Numbered from the stretch's first letter, positions 47,512-56,246 are shown. The stretch is DNA of 64,000 nucleotides from Amycolatopsis mediterranei (GCF_026017845.1 NZ_CP100416.1:4829608-4893607); one strand, 5' to 3'. The notes: generated from the letters alone by a model not told the origin. Program-made: numbers and translations.

Positions 47512-47825
47512 GCGGCGGGGGGTACACCGCGACGACCGAGGCGTTGTCGGCGGCGTCCAAGACCATCGGGGACCTGGCGGAAAACCTGCTGGACGACAAC
47601 CCGGACCTGCAGACACCGCAGGTGACGGCGGAGAAGTTCGGCCGGGCGCACGGCGCCCACGCGGCCAAGTACACCGCCGGCGCACAGGCGCTGTGGGCCG
47701 CGGTTTCCGGCTACAGCAGCACACTCGGCTCGTTCGGCACGAACCTCGGGACCGCCGGCTCGACCTACGGCGCCAACGAAAACAACCAGGCGGGTGCGAT
47801 CACGAACGCCGGGGGCACGCTCTGA
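47508..47825 (+). CDS. WXG100/EspC-like protein in FAAL operon
   Basis: The 105-residue product is helical with low charge: ATTEALSAASKTIGDLAENLLDDNP, then FGRAHGAHAAKYTAGAQALWAAVSGYSS. It resembles EspC/WXG100-class type VII substrates. It overlaps the carrier-protein stop (ATGA) and touches the next ATG (TGATG), so it is co-translated with both. Its layout parallels the EspC-like gene at 1654. Confidence 0.7.
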   Translation: MSGGGYTATTEALSAASKTIGDLAENLLDDNPDLQTPQVTAEKFGRAHGAHAAKYTAGAQALWAAVSGYSSTLGSFGTNLGTAGSTYGANENNQAGAITNAGGTL

Positions 47826-50800
47826 TGGCCGAAAAGAAGAAGTGGTCCGACGTCAAGGCGCTGCTCGACGACCCGAGCGTGCCGCCGGGGCAGAAGAGCG
47901 CGCTGATCAGCAGCTGGCTGCGGGAAAACCCGCCACCGCCGCCGTTCCTGGCCGACCAGGAACCGGACGAGATCAAGCAGAAGCGGGCCGAAGCCGAGAA
48001 GTACGCGCACGCCTACGCCGCGAACCCGCTGTTCGCCGGCCAATCGGTCGACGAGGCCTACGACAAGGCCAAGGCGAGCGGCGACCAGAACAGCTACAAC
48101 GAGGACCAGGAAAAGAAAGCTGTCGACGACGGCAAGAAGAAGCTCGACGGGACGCAGCCGCCTGCGGCCGGCGACGACAGCGGAGCCGGCGCCACCGGGA
48201 CGAAGACGTCCGACGAGATCTTCGACGCCGCCGCGCCCGCGCTGAAGCTGTTCGAGACGTTCGGTTCGCTGCTGGCGAAGATCCCGGCCGACTGCCGCGG
48301 CAACACCCGCGCGCTCGACCTCGACAAGGACATCCGGGCGCCGTTCGACGAGCAGCGCGGGATCAGTTTCGCCGACTTCGTCGCGGACGCCGGGCACTTC
48401 AAGCGCGGCTCGGAGACGGTGGACCGGACGGAGCAGGACACCGGCTCGCAGCTGGGCACCCTGTTCGGCAGCTGGAGCGGCGCGGGTGCCGATGCCGCGT
48501 CGGACACCTACAACGAGAAGATCCAGCCGAAGGCGGCGAAGCTGTCCCAGACGCTCGGCAACGCGAGCGAAGCGACGCTGAAGACCGCCACGACGGTGTT
48601 CCAGCTGTGCAAGGGCAAGGCCGACGCCGTCATCGGGATGTACACCGACCTGGTCGGCAAGGCCGACTACACGATGGCGCAGAAGGTCATCGCCGTCGCC
48701 AACGGCGAGCACGGCAACGAAAAGGACCTCGCCCAGATCGCGGGCTGGATGGACCTGAACTTCGGGACGAACCTGGTCAAGACGCTCAACGACCAGGGCT
48801 GCTGCGACGGCGACGAGATCAAGAAGCACGGCCAGGACCTGGCCAAGCAGTGGGTGCAGAACCAGTTCAACCCCGACATGTGGGACCGGCTGTACCAGGG
48901 GTTCGCGAAGACCTGCAAGGACACGAAAGACCTCGTCGACCAGGCGTACGACGCGCTCGACAAGGTGATGGGCGGGATCCGCAACGAGTTCGAAGGCGTT
49001 TCGCTGCCCGGCGGGTCCGGCACTCCGGGTGGGTCCGGGAGCGGGGGGTCCGGGACGGCCGGCGGCTCCGGCGGCGGTGCCGGTGGTTCGGGCGGCGGGT
49101 CCGGTTCGGGCGGGTCCGGCGGCGGTTCGGGCTCGGGTTCCGGATCTGGTTCGGGCTCCGGATCCGGCGGTTCGGGTTCGGGTTCGGGGGGCGGCGGAGG
49201 TGGCGGTCAGGTGCCGCCGATCCCCGACACGAGCGCGGGGGCCGGTGCGTCGGGCGGGGGTTCGGGGGCCGGTGGCGGCTCGGGGACCGACCTGCCCAGC
49301 GGCACCGGCGGCGGCAGCGGCTCGGGCTCCGGCAGCGGCTCGGGAGCGGGCGGCGGTGGTGGTCAGGTCCCGCCGATCCCGGACGGGTCCACGTCGTCGG
49401 GTGGCGGCTCCGCGGGTGGTGGTTCCGGTGGCGGTGGCTCGGATTCACCGGGCGGCCAGGACGACGGCTCCGCGGCGGAGGCGGCCAAGCAGCAGGCCGC
49501 GGAAGCAGCCAAGCAGCAGGCCGCGGAGGCGGAGGCGGCGGCGAAGAAGAAAGCCTCCGACGCGCTGAAGGAGTTCAGCGGCCCGGGAATCCAGACGGAT
49601 TCCGGGGCCGGCCTCGGCTCGGGTGGCGGCTCGGGCTCCGGCGGGGGGTCGGGCTCCGGCGGTGGTTCGGGGCCGGGCTCCGACAGCACGGCACCGTCGT
49701 CGATGACGCCGCCGCCCGACAGCGGCCAGGACGCCGCGGCCGCGGCTGCCGAAGCGGCGAAGAAGAAGGCCGCGGAGGCGCTGAAGGAGTTCAGCGGTCC
49801 GGGTATCGAGACGGAGTCCGGCGGCGGTGCGGGCGGTGGTTCCGGTTCGGGCTCGGGTGGCAGTGACCCGGGCTCGGGCTCCGGGGATGACGTCAAGGCC
49901 GGGGCCGAGCAGGCGGCCGAGGCGGCGAAGAAGAAGGCCGCGGATGCGCTGAAGGAGTTCAGCGGTCCGGGCATCCAGACGGAGTCCGGTGGTGGCGCGG
50001 GCGGCGGTTCGGGTTCGGGTGGCAGTGACCCGGGCTCGGGCGAAGACGGCGACGGCAAGGCCGGGGCCGAACAAGCCGCGGAGGACGCGAAGAAGAAGGC
50101 CGCGGACGCGCTGAAGGAGTTCGGCGGCCCGGGCATCGAGACGGATCCCGGTGGCAAGCCCGACGGCCTGCTCGGCGGCGACGACGACCGGGACGTCCTG
50201 AAGGTCAAGCAGGGCGACAAGACCTTCGAGATGACCGAGCCGGACCACGACGGCAAGATGGACATCAAGGTCGGCGACGGTCCCGGCGAACCGAAGGACT
50301 TCAAGCTCGACTGGTCCGACGACGGCAAGGCCGCCGACGGCAAGCCCGCCGATGGTCCACAAGGGACGGACGCGGACCCCTACCGCCCCGGCCCGGACGG
50401 CAAGATCCACATCCACGACGGCGGCCTCGAGATCACCGCCGAGCGTCCCGACGGGCCGGACGGCCCGACGACGGTGACCGTCGACGACGGCAAGGGCACC
50501 CCGACGACGTACACGTTGGGCGAAGACGACAAGCCGGAAGGCGCCCTCGGCGACACTCCCGAGAAGCGGATCGACGACCTGCCCACCCACCGGGGCACCC
50601 TCGAGGACCTCGCGTCCCACGACGGCGGCGCTCCCGGTGCCCACCACGGCGGCTCGGACCACGACGGCGGACACGCGCCCGGCGACACCGGCGGCTCCCA
50701 CCACGGCTCCGGAGACGGTTCCGCCGGCGGCGCGCACGCCGGTGGCGGCGGTGGGGGCGCCCACCACGGCCTCTCGACAGCCGGGATCGGCGGCGGCGCC

Positions 50801-51145
50801 CACGCCGGCTTCTCGAGCGCCGGCTTCGACGGCGTCGCCGGGCTCGGTGACACCCCCGTCTCCGGCGGCGCGCACTCCGGCGCCGCCGCGCAGCCGCAGC
50901 CCGCGGCGGCCTTCGCGTCGGCTTCCGGCGCGCCCGGTGCACCCGGGTCGTCCGGCTCGTCGATGTCCGGGATGCCCGGCATGGGCGCCATGGGTGGCCA
51001 CGGCGGCGGCGGTGGGGGCGACACCGAACGCCGCTCGTCCGCCTACCGCATCGACGGCGCCGTCTTCGACAACCTCGGTGAGCCCGGGCGGCGGATCATC
51101 GGTTCCCTGGACGACGAAGACCCGCCGTCCGCCCGGACCAGGTAG
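47825..51145 (+). CDS. 1106-residue WXG100-module repeat protein
   Basis: The N-terminal 390 residues are helical with a WXG-like turn GSWSGAGADAASDTY and an acidic linker. They probably form the secreted or scaffolding domain. Residues from about 400 are Gly/Ser-rich (runs of GSG and GGS). Between them four copies of a unit of the AAKKKAADALKEFSGPGI type (49530-50150) alternate with more glycine. A beta-like region (about 785-910: KPDGLLGGDDDRDVLKVKQG) follows, then a Gly/His-rich tail (HAGGGGGGAHHG). No enzyme domain is recognisable. It may be exported by a type VII system encoded elsewhere. Confidence 0.75.
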   Translation: MAEKKKWSDVKALLDDPSVPPGQKSALISSWLRENPPPPPFLADQEPDEIKQKRAEAEKYAHAYAANPLFAGQSVDEAYDKAKASGDQNSYNEDQEKKAVDDGKKKLDGTQPPAAGDDSGAGATGTKTSDEIFDAAAPALKLFETFGSLLAKIPADCRGNTRALDLDKDIRAPFDEQRGISFADFVADAGHFKRGSETVDRTEQDTGSQLGTLFGSWSGAGADAASDTYNEKIQPKAAKLSQTLGNASEATLKTATTVFQLCKGKADAVIGMYTDLVGKADYTMAQKVIAVANGEHGNEKDLAQIAGWMDLNFGTNLVKTLNDQGCCDGDEIKKHGQDLAKQWVQNQFNPDMWDRLYQGFAKTCKDTKDLVDQAYDALDKVMGGIRNEFEGVSLPGGSGTPGGSGSGGSGTAGGSGGGAGGSGGGSGSGGSGGGSGSGSGSGSGSGSGGSGSGSGGGGGGGQVPPIPDTSAGAGASGGGSGAGGGSGTDLPSGTGGGSGSGSGSGSGAGGGGGQVPPIPDGSTSSGGGSAGGGSGGGGSDSPGGQDDGSAAEAAKQQAAEAAKQQAAEAEAAAKKKASDALKEFSGPGIQTDSGAGLGSGGGSGSGGGSGSGGGSGPGSDSTAPSSMTPPPDSGQDAAAAAAEAAKKKAAEALKEFSGPGIETESGGGAGGGSGSGSGGSDPGSGSGDDVKAGAEQAAEAAKKKAADALKEFSGPGIQTESGGGAGGGSGSGGSDPGSGEDGDGKAGAEQAAEDAKKKAADALKEFGGPGIETDPGGKPDGLLGGDDDRDVLKVKQGDKTFEMTEPDHDGKMDIKVGDGPGEPKDFKLDWSDDGKAADGKPADGPQGTDADPYRPGPDGKIHIHDGGLEITAERPDGPDGPTTVTVDDGKGTPTTYTLGEDDKPEGALGDTPEKRIDDLPTHRGTLEDLASHDGGAPGAHHGGSDHDGGHAPGDTGGSHHGSGDGSAGGAHAGGGGGGAHHGLSTAGIGGGAHAGFSSAGFDGVAGLGDTPVSGGAHSGAAAQPQPAAAFASASGAPGAPGSSGSSMSGMPGMGAMGGHGGGGGGDTERRSSAYRIDGAVFDNLGEPGRRIIGSLDDEDPPSARTR
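49010..49480 (+). repeat. Gly/Ser-codon low-complexity tract
   Basis: Hundreds of GGT/TCC/GGC/TCG codons encode a flexible linker of alternating Gly and Ser in the repeat protein, interrupted twice by QVPPIPD segments. The DNA is prone to slippage. Confidence 0.8.
49530..50150 (+). repeat. four lysine-rich coding repeats
   Basis: Four units start near 49530, 49750, 49910 and 50075. Each encodes AA(K)KKA(A/S)(D/E)ALKEF(S/G)GPGI(Q/E)T followed by Gly/Ser spacer. The unit is a lysine-rich amphipathic helix, ending in a GPGI turn. Confidence 0.85.
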
Positions 51146-51153
51146 GAGGACGC

Positions 51154-51519
51154 ATGACCGACATCGCCGGGATGCGGGCCGAGCTCGACGGCCTCGTCCG
51201 CGAACAGGCCGATCGCCGTGCCCTGCGCGAACAGCAGGGCGAGGAGATCAAGGCCCGGTCCCACGAGTACATGACCAAGCAGGTCCAGGCGGCGGAGCGG
51301 TACGTCCAGCACGTCCGGGAAATGGCCCAGCGCAAGACCAAGTCGGGCTGGAGCACCGACCGGTCGCACGCCGAACCGGCGTCCGCCTTCGACGCGGAGG
51401 CGTATCCGGGCCCCGGCGGGTTCGAACCGGCGCGGCGGCCGGGGCGGGACGAGCCGCGGGGCGCCCGCCGGCCCCGCACCGCCGCCGAAGAGGAAGAGGA
51501 CTTCAACAACCCTTGGTGA
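51154..51519 (+). CDS. small acidic/basic partner of the repeat protein
   Basis: The 121-residue product has a long charged helix at the start (IAGMRAELDGLVREQADRRALREQQGEEIKAR), a disordered Pro/Arg-rich middle and a tail EEEEDFNNPW. The YbaB-like gene at 1148 has a comparable acidic ending (DDDDFDQG), so both may share a docking tail. AGGAGG lies just before the ATG. Its 3' end overlaps the convergent methyltransferase. No family recognised. Confidence 0.65.
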   Translation: MTDIAGMRAELDGLVREQADRRALREQQGEEIKARSHEYMTKQVQAAERYVQHVREMAQRKTKSGWSTDRSHAEPASAFDAEAYPGPGGFEPARRPGRDEPRGARRPRTAAEEEEDFNNPW

Positions 51520-52297
51520 ACCACAGGTCGACGGCGATGTGCGGCAGCCGCGCGGTGAACGTCTCCGCCGGGGCCAGCCGCCGCCGCAGGTCCGCCTCGA
51601 ACCCGGCTCGTCGCTCGCCGAACAGGTGCGGTGCCGAACTCGACAGCGAAAACACCCCGGCGACGACCTCGTCGACGGTCCGGGTCACGACCCGCCCGGG
51701 CAGCTCGAACCGCCGCGGGCCGTGGAAACCGGCCGCGCGGTAGACCGCCGCCTCACCGCCGGCCGTGCCGTCCGGCAGTGTCCCGCGTCCCGCGCGCCGC
51801 ACCGGTCCGAGGTACTCGCGCACCAGCTCCGCGATCGCGGGGTGCACGAGCTCGTGCGTCGACGCGTGCACGTGGGCGCAGACCCCGCCGGGCGCCAGCA
51901 TTCCGCGCACCGCGGCGGCGACGCGCGGCCGGTCGAACCAGTGGAACGACTGCGCGAAGGTGACCACCCGGAACCGGCCCAGCCCGGCGGGCAGCTCCTC
52001 CGCGCGCCGGTGCACCCACCGGCAGTTCCCGATCCCGGCGTCCGCCGCCAGCCGGGCGGCTTCGGCGAGCATGTCCTCGTCGGCGTCGAGCCCGACCGCT
52101 TCTTCGAACGATCCGGCCAGCGGCAGCGTCAGCGAACCGGGCCCGCAGCCGACGTCGAGCAGCCGTCCCGATCCGTCCAGGCCGAGCTGGGCGGCGAAGG
52201 CGGTGGCGAGTTCCGCCGGATACGCCACGCGGCCCCGCGGGTAGTACGGCGCGCTGCCCGAATAGAGGGTCGGGTCCCATTTCCACGCGTCGGTCAC
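51503..52297 (-). CDS. class I SAM-dependent methyltransferase
   Basis: The 264-residue product has RLLDVGCGPGSLTLPLA (SAM loop), VGLDADEDML and FRVVTFAQSFHWFDRP, typical of methyltransferase_11/25-type small-molecule enzymes. The substrate is unknown. GTG at 52297 follows minus-strand TAGGCT by six bases, so it is probably leaderless. Overlaps the previous gene's end by 17 bp. Confidence 0.88.
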   Translation of the reverse strand: MTDAWKWDPTLYSGSAPYYPRGRVAYPAELATAFAAQLGLDGSGRLLDVGCGPGSLTLPLAGSFEEAVGLDADEDMLAEAARLAADAGIGNCRWVHRRAEELPAGLGRFRVVTFAQSFHWFDRPRVAAAVRGMLAPGGVCAHVHASTHELVHPAIAELVREYLGPVRRAGRGTLPDGTAGGEAAVYRAAGFHGPRRFELPGRVVTRTVDEVVAGVFSLSSSAPHLFGERRAGFEADLRRRLAPAETFTARLPHIAVDLWFTKGC

Positions 52298-52303
52298 GCC
52301 CCC

Positions 52304-52309
52304 AGCCTA
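52304..52309 (-). promoter_or_regulatory. -10 box TAGGCT, leaderless
   Basis: Minus-strand TAGGCT (52309-52304) ends six bases before the GTG at 52297, matching the other TAGGCT leaderless promoters. Confidence 0.5.
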
Positions 52310-52434
52310 GATTCCCATTTCGGCTGGTGGCGCGACACGGGTCGGGCGCCGTCGGATACCGCGGCGTGGCCCGGCCGGGCGGAAGGGCTCGTCGGGAGGT
52401 GCAGCCGCCCCGCTTCACCCGGTCCGGTTAACGG

Positions 52435-52460
52435 GTGTGAAACCCGGGGCGGCGGGGTAC
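52435..52460 (+). promoter_or_regulatory. sigma-B-like promoter GTGT-N16-GGGTAC
   Basis: GTGT (52435-52438), 16 bases, GGGTAC (52455-52460), then 44 bases to the ATG at 52505, the first gene of a small stress-type operon. Confidence 0.5.
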
Positions 52461-52504
52461 CCGGTCGCGTTCGTCTCGCCGCCGAATGAGCCGGAGGTCT
52501 TCCG

Positions 52505-52693
52505 ATGCCCGTGCGCACCGCCGCCCCGCCCGCCCGTGATGTCGTCGGCCTGGCGCTGGAAGTCCTTGCCGCGCAAGGGCTCAGCCGTCCGGCCGCGCAG
52601 GCCGCCCTCGTCGCGATGGCCAAGGAACGAGGCGTCACCGTGGGGCGGTGCGCCGCGCTCGTCGTGGCCGCCGTCGATGGGCGGGTGGGCTGA
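52505..52693 (+). CDS. 62-residue ANTAR-like domain protein
   Basis: The 62-residue product is a small helical domain: VVGLALEVLAAQGLSRPAAQAALVAMAKERGVTVGRCAALVV. Its pattern of hydrophobic positions and length follow the ANTAR RNA-binding helix set, though the conserved AKG and aromatic residues are missing. It may be a minimal ANTAR-like antiterminator or an unrelated helical protein. GGAGG lies seven bases before the ATG, and its stop overlaps the next start (TGATG). Confidence 0.6.
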   Translation: MPVRTAAPPARDVVGLALEVLAAQGLSRPAAQAALVAMAKERGVTVGRCAALVVAAVDGRVG

Positions 52694-52869
52694 TGGCGTT
52701 CACCGCCGGGGCCGGCCGCGATGACACCGCCTCGGTCGGCGGGGGCGTCCTGCTCGCCGTCGGGCTCGTCGTCGCCTTCTTCGGCGGGTGGTCCGGGTGG
52801 ACCGTCGCCGGCCTCGTCGTGGCCGTCGCCGGCGCGCTGTGGCTCACAGTCGCCCCTCGCGACGAGTAA
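52693..52869 (+). CDS. small membrane protein
   Basis: The 58-residue product has two hydrophobic helices (GGVLLAVGLVVAFFGG and WTVAGLVVAVAGALWLTV) separated by a tight WSG turn, so it should be an integral membrane hairpin. No family recognised. Its ATG overlaps the stop of the ANTAR-like gene. Confidence 0.6.
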   Translation: MAFTAGAGRDDTASVGGGVLLAVGLVVAFFGGWSGWTVAGLVVAVAGALWLTVAPRDE

Positions 52870-52928
52870 CCCGGCCGCGACGGGGAACGCCGCTTCCGAC
52901 CGAGCACCGAGCCAGGAGGAGGCCGTTC

Positions 52929-53483
52929 ATGGCGGAGCACGACGAGGACGTCATCGAGTTCCAGCAGCGCCAGCACCGGGAAATCCGCGAGCTGTTCGCC
53001 GCGCTGGAGACCGCGGAAGGCGACCGGCGGCGGGACCTGTTCCACGACCTCGTGCGGCTGCTCGCCGTGCACGAGACCGCCGAGGAACTGGTCGTGCACC
53101 CCGAAATCCGCGACCTCGAGCCCGCGGCGAAGCCCATCGTCGAGGCGCGGCTGGGCGAGGAGCACCGGGCCAAGGAACTGCTGACCGCCCTCCAGAAGAT
53201 GGGCCCGGAAGCCGACGGCTTCGACACCCTGCTCGTGCAGCTGCGCGAGGACGTGCTCGCGCACGCCGAGCACGAAGAGCGCGAGGAGTTCCCGCTGCTG
53301 CGGGCGCACCGGCCGCCGGAGCGGCTGCGGGCGATGGCCGCGACCGCGAAGGTGGCCGAAGCGGTCGGGCCGACCCGGCCGCACCCCGGCGTCGAGAGCG
53401 CGAAGGCGAACCTGCTGCTGGGCCCGCCCGCGGCGATCATGGACCGGGCGCGTGACCTCATCCGCGGCGCGCTGGGAGGCTGA
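52929..53483 (+). CDS. hemerythrin HHE domain protein
   Basis: The 184-residue product has the hemerythrin ligand pattern: FQQRQHREIRELF, LLAVHETAEELVVHPEI, GEEHRAKELL and HAEHEEREEFPLL. It should bind a di-iron centre and act in oxygen, NO or stress sensing. AGGAGGAGG gives a strong ribosome binding site before ATG 52929. Its promoter is probably that upstream of 52505. Confidence 0.92.
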   Translation: MAEHDEDVIEFQQRQHREIRELFAALETAEGDRRRDLFHDLVRLLAVHETAEELVVHPEIRDLEPAAKPIVEARLGEEHRAKELLTALQKMGPEADGFDTLLVQLREDVLAHAEHEEREEFPLLRAHRPPERLRAMAATAKVAEAVGPTRPHPGVESAKANLLLGPPAAIMDRARDLIRGALGG

Positions 53484-53485
53484 GC

Positions 53486-53617
53486 ATGACCGAGCCCGAC
53501 GACGTCACCGATCCGGAGGAATTCGCCGAGGAAGCCGGCACCGACCCGACCCCGCAGGAGGTCGCCGAATACGAGGAGCTGGCGAAGAAGAACCCGCCCT
53601 GGTCGTCGCCGGACTGA
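53486..53617 (+). CDS. 43-residue acidic protein
   Basis: ATG 53486 follows GGGAGG (53474-53479) by six bases and two bases after the hemerythrin stop. It encodes a 43-residue acidic peptide (MTEPDDVTDPEEFAEEAG at the start, AKKNPPWSSPD at the end). It is almost certainly translated with the hemerythrin gene. No family recognised. Confidence 0.6.
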   Translation: MTEPDDVTDPEEFAEEAGTDPTPQEVAEYEELAKKNPPWSSPD

Positions 53618-53634
53618 GTGGGTACTCCCCGGCC

Positions 53635-55212
53635 ATGGCAGCAGACCCGGCCCGCAAACTGCGGCGCTACCAGGAGATGCGCGACTTCGGCCGTACCGCG
53701 GAGCCGGCCGGCGGGTCCGCCGGTCCGGACGGCCACCGGTTCGTGGTGCAGCGGCACCGCGCGCGCCGGTTGCACTACGACTTCCGCCTCGAACTCGGCG
53801 GCGTGCTGGTCAGCTGGGCGGTGCCGAAGGGCCCGACGCTGGACCCGAAGGCCCGCCGGCTGGCCGTGCACGTCGAAGATCACCCGATCGAGTACGCCGG
53901 GTTCGAGGGCGTCATCCCGCGCGGCGAGTACGGCGGCGGGGACGTCATCGTCTGGGACCGCGGCGTCTGGCGGCCGGTCGAACCCGACCCGGCGCGCGCG
54001 ATCGAGGCCGGGACGCTGCACTTCGACCTCGAAGGCGAGAAGCTGGCCGGGCGGTTCGTCCTCGTCCGCACCAGCCGCGGCGAGAAGGACCAGTGGTTCC
54101 TCCTGCACAAGCAGGACGAGCACGCGCAGGCCGGCTGGGACGCCGAGGACCACCCGCGCTCGGTGAAGAGCGGCCGCACCAACGACGAGGTCGCGGCCGC
54201 TCCCGACGCCTTGTGGCACGGCGACCGTCCGGCCGCCGAGGCGGAGGAGTCCGTCGGCGGCTGGCAGGCCCCGACCGAAGACGAACTGGCCGCCCTCGAC
54301 GCCCTGGGCGTCAAGGGCCGGTGGTCGGTGGCGGGCCGCGAGCTGGCGCTGACCAACCTGGACAAGGTGCTCTTCCCGGCGGCCGGTGGCGGGAAGCCGG
54401 TGACCAAGCGGGACCTCATCCGGTACTACGCCACCGTCGGCCCGGTCATGCTGCCGTACCTGGCCGGCCGCCCGCTCAACACCCACCGGTTCCCCCAGGG
54501 CGTCACCGAGCCGGGCTTCTGGCAGAAGGAGGTCCCGCGGCACGCGCCCGATTGGCTGACCACGTGGCGCAACGAGCGCGCCGAGCCGGGGGAGAGCCGG
54601 CGGTACGTCGTCGCCGACAGCGTCGCGACCCTGGCCTGGCTGGCGAACTACGGCGCGCTGGAGCTGCACGCCTGGACTTCCCGCGCCGCCGACGTCGACC
54701 ACCCGACGTGGGTGCTGTTCGACATCGACCCGGGCCCGGAGACGACGTTCGAGGAGGTCCTGGAGCTGGCGCGGCTGCACCGCACCGCGCTCGAGCACCT
54801 GGGCCTCACCGGACGGCCCAAGGTGACCGGGCAGCGCGGCATCCAGGTGTGGGTGCCGATCGCCCCGCACTGCACGTTCGAGCAGACCCGCGCGTGGGCG
54901 GAGACGGTGTCCCGGACGATCGGGCGGGTGCTGCCCGACCTGGTCAGCTGGGCCTGGACGAAGGACAAGCGCCGCGGCCGCGCCCGGCTGGACTACACGC
55001 AGAACGTGCTGAACAAGACGCTCGTCGCGCCCTACAGCGTCCGTCCGCGGCCCGGCGCGCCGGTTTCGGTGCCGCTGGAGTGGGCCGAGCTGGACGACCC
55101 GCGGCTCGCGCCCGACCGGTGGACGATCCGGGACGTCCCCGGCCGCCTGGCTGAGCACGGAGACCCGTTCTCGGTGCTGCTCGGTCTCGAACAGAAGCTG
55201 CCGGGCCTGTAG
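53635..55212 (+). CDS. LigD-like phosphoesterase-polymerase fusion
   Basis: The 525-residue product has a 3'-phosphoesterase domain (about 30-150: FVVQRHRARRLHYDFRLEL, GEYGGGDVIVWDRG) and a LigD polymerase domain (about 230-525: LTNLDKVLFP, HRFPQGVTE, FDIDPGPE metal pair, DYTQNVLNKT). The ligase domain is missing, so it is PE-Pol, in contrast to the Pol-PE-Lig order of mycobacterial LigD. It should clean and fill break ends for a ligase such as LigC. A GGGTAC -10-like element (53620) lies ten bases upstream. Its -35 is degenerate. Confidence 0.93.
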   Translation: MAADPARKLRRYQEMRDFGRTAEPAGGSAGPDGHRFVVQRHRARRLHYDFRLELGGVLVSWAVPKGPTLDPKARRLAVHVEDHPIEYAGFEGVIPRGEYGGGDVIVWDRGVWRPVEPDPARAIEAGTLHFDLEGEKLAGRFVLVRTSRGEKDQWFLLHKQDEHAQAGWDAEDHPRSVKSGRTNDEVAAAPDALWHGDRPAAEAEESVGGWQAPTEDELAALDALGVKGRWSVAGRELALTNLDKVLFPAAGGGKPVTKRDLIRYYATVGPVMLPYLAGRPLNTHRFPQGVTEPGFWQKEVPRHAPDWLTTWRNERAEPGESRRYVVADSVATLAWLANYGALELHAWTSRAADVDHPTWVLFDIDPGPETTFEEVLELARLHRTALEHLGLTGRPKVTGQRGIQVWVPIAPHCTFEQTRAWAETVSRTIGRVLPDLVSWAWTKDKRRGRARLDYTQNVLNKTLVAPYSVRPRPGAPVSVPLEWAELDDPRLAPDRWTIRDVPGRLAEHGDPFSVLLGLEQKLPGL

Positions 55213-55215
55213 GCC

Positions 55216-56157
55216 TCAGGCCCGGACGGTTTCCAGCGCCCGCGGCTGCAGCCGGTCGAGTTCCGCGCGGGACAGGTGCGGGCGCCCGCCCGCGTGCCCG
55301 GTCGTCGCCGCGGCGGCCGCGACGGCCAGGCTCGCCGCCGTCTCCAGCGGACGGCGGCGGGTCAGCGCCGCGGTCAGGGTGGCGACGAGCGCGTCACCGG
55401 CGCCGGTGGGGTCGACGACGTCGGTCTGGACGTCCGGCACGAACCAGGTGCCTTCCGGCCCGGCGAACAGGTTGCCCTGCCCGGAGACTTCGAGCACGAC
55501 CAGGGACGGCCCCCGGCGCCGGAGATCCGCGGCGGCGCGCGCGGCCGCGGCGACGTCGTCGACCGGCTGCCCGGTGAGGAGCTCGGCTTCGTGGCCGTCG
55601 GCGCGCACGACGTCGGCGAGGGCGAGCAGGCCGTCCGTCAGCGCGTCGTCCTGCGGTGCGCCGTCCAGCACGACCCGGGTGCCCGCCGTGTGCGCCAGCC
55701 GGGCCGCCAGCAGGGCCACCGGCGCGGGCTGCTGCAGCTGCACGATGAGGGAAGCGGCGGCCGAGATGGGGGCGGCCGCGGCGAAGACGTCGTCCTCGGT
55801 GAGCAGCGTCCCCTCCGGGACGTGCTCGAGGTAGCGGCGCCGGCCGTGGTCCTCGACGACGTCGACGAGCAGGGCCGTCTCGGTGCCCGCCCGGCGGATC
55901 ACGTAAGAGGTGCCGATCCGGTCGGCCCGGGCCTGCGCGAGCAGCGCGTCCCCGGTGCGGTCGCGGCCGACGACGCCGACCAGCGACACCGACATCCCGA
56001 GCTGGCCCAGCGCCACGGCCTGGTTCGCGCCCTTCCCGCCGAGCAGCTCCTGCCGGTGCTTCACGGGCGCCGACGAGTCCGCGCCGGGCGCGTCCGGGAC
56101 TTCGATCACCAGGTCGCGGGCGATCTGCCCGGCGACGACGACTTCGCTGAACATCAT
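55216..56157 (-). CDS. ribokinase-like PfkB sugar kinase
   Basis: The 313-residue product has both PfkB signatures: LLGGKGANQAVALGQLG and DPTGAGDALVATL with the catalytic Asp. It should phosphorylate a pentose such as ribose or a nucleoside. ATG 56157 has GGTGG five bases upstream. A GTG nine bases earlier is in frame. Divergent from RecQ. Ends three bases from the LigD-like gene. Confidence 0.92.
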   Translation of the reverse strand: MMFSEVVVAGQIARDLVIEVPDAPGADSSAPVKHRQELLGGKGANQAVALGQLGMSVSLVGVVGRDRTGDALLAQARADRIGTSYVIRRAGTETALLVDVVEDHGRRRYLEHVPEGTLLTEDDVFAAAAPISAAASLIVQLQQPAPVALLAARLAHTAGTRVVLDGAPQDDALTDGLLALADVVRADGHEAELLTGQPVDDVAAAARAAADLRRRGPSLVVLEVSGQGNLFAGPEGTWFVPDVQTDVVDPTGAGDALVATLTAALTRRRPLETAASLAVAAAAATTGHAGGRPHLSRAELDRLQPRALETVRA

Positions 56158-56246
56158 CGGGACCACCGGTGGGTCATGGCGCCTCCTCGGATCACCGATC
56201 GGCTACCCCGCCCGCCGCGCCGGATAAACCGCTCGTTCGGGTCGGC

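Noticed and set aside
49010..50160. CRISPR-like repeat array
   Set aside because: The repeats are in frame, code for Gly/Ser and lysine-rich units, and have no constant-length spacers.
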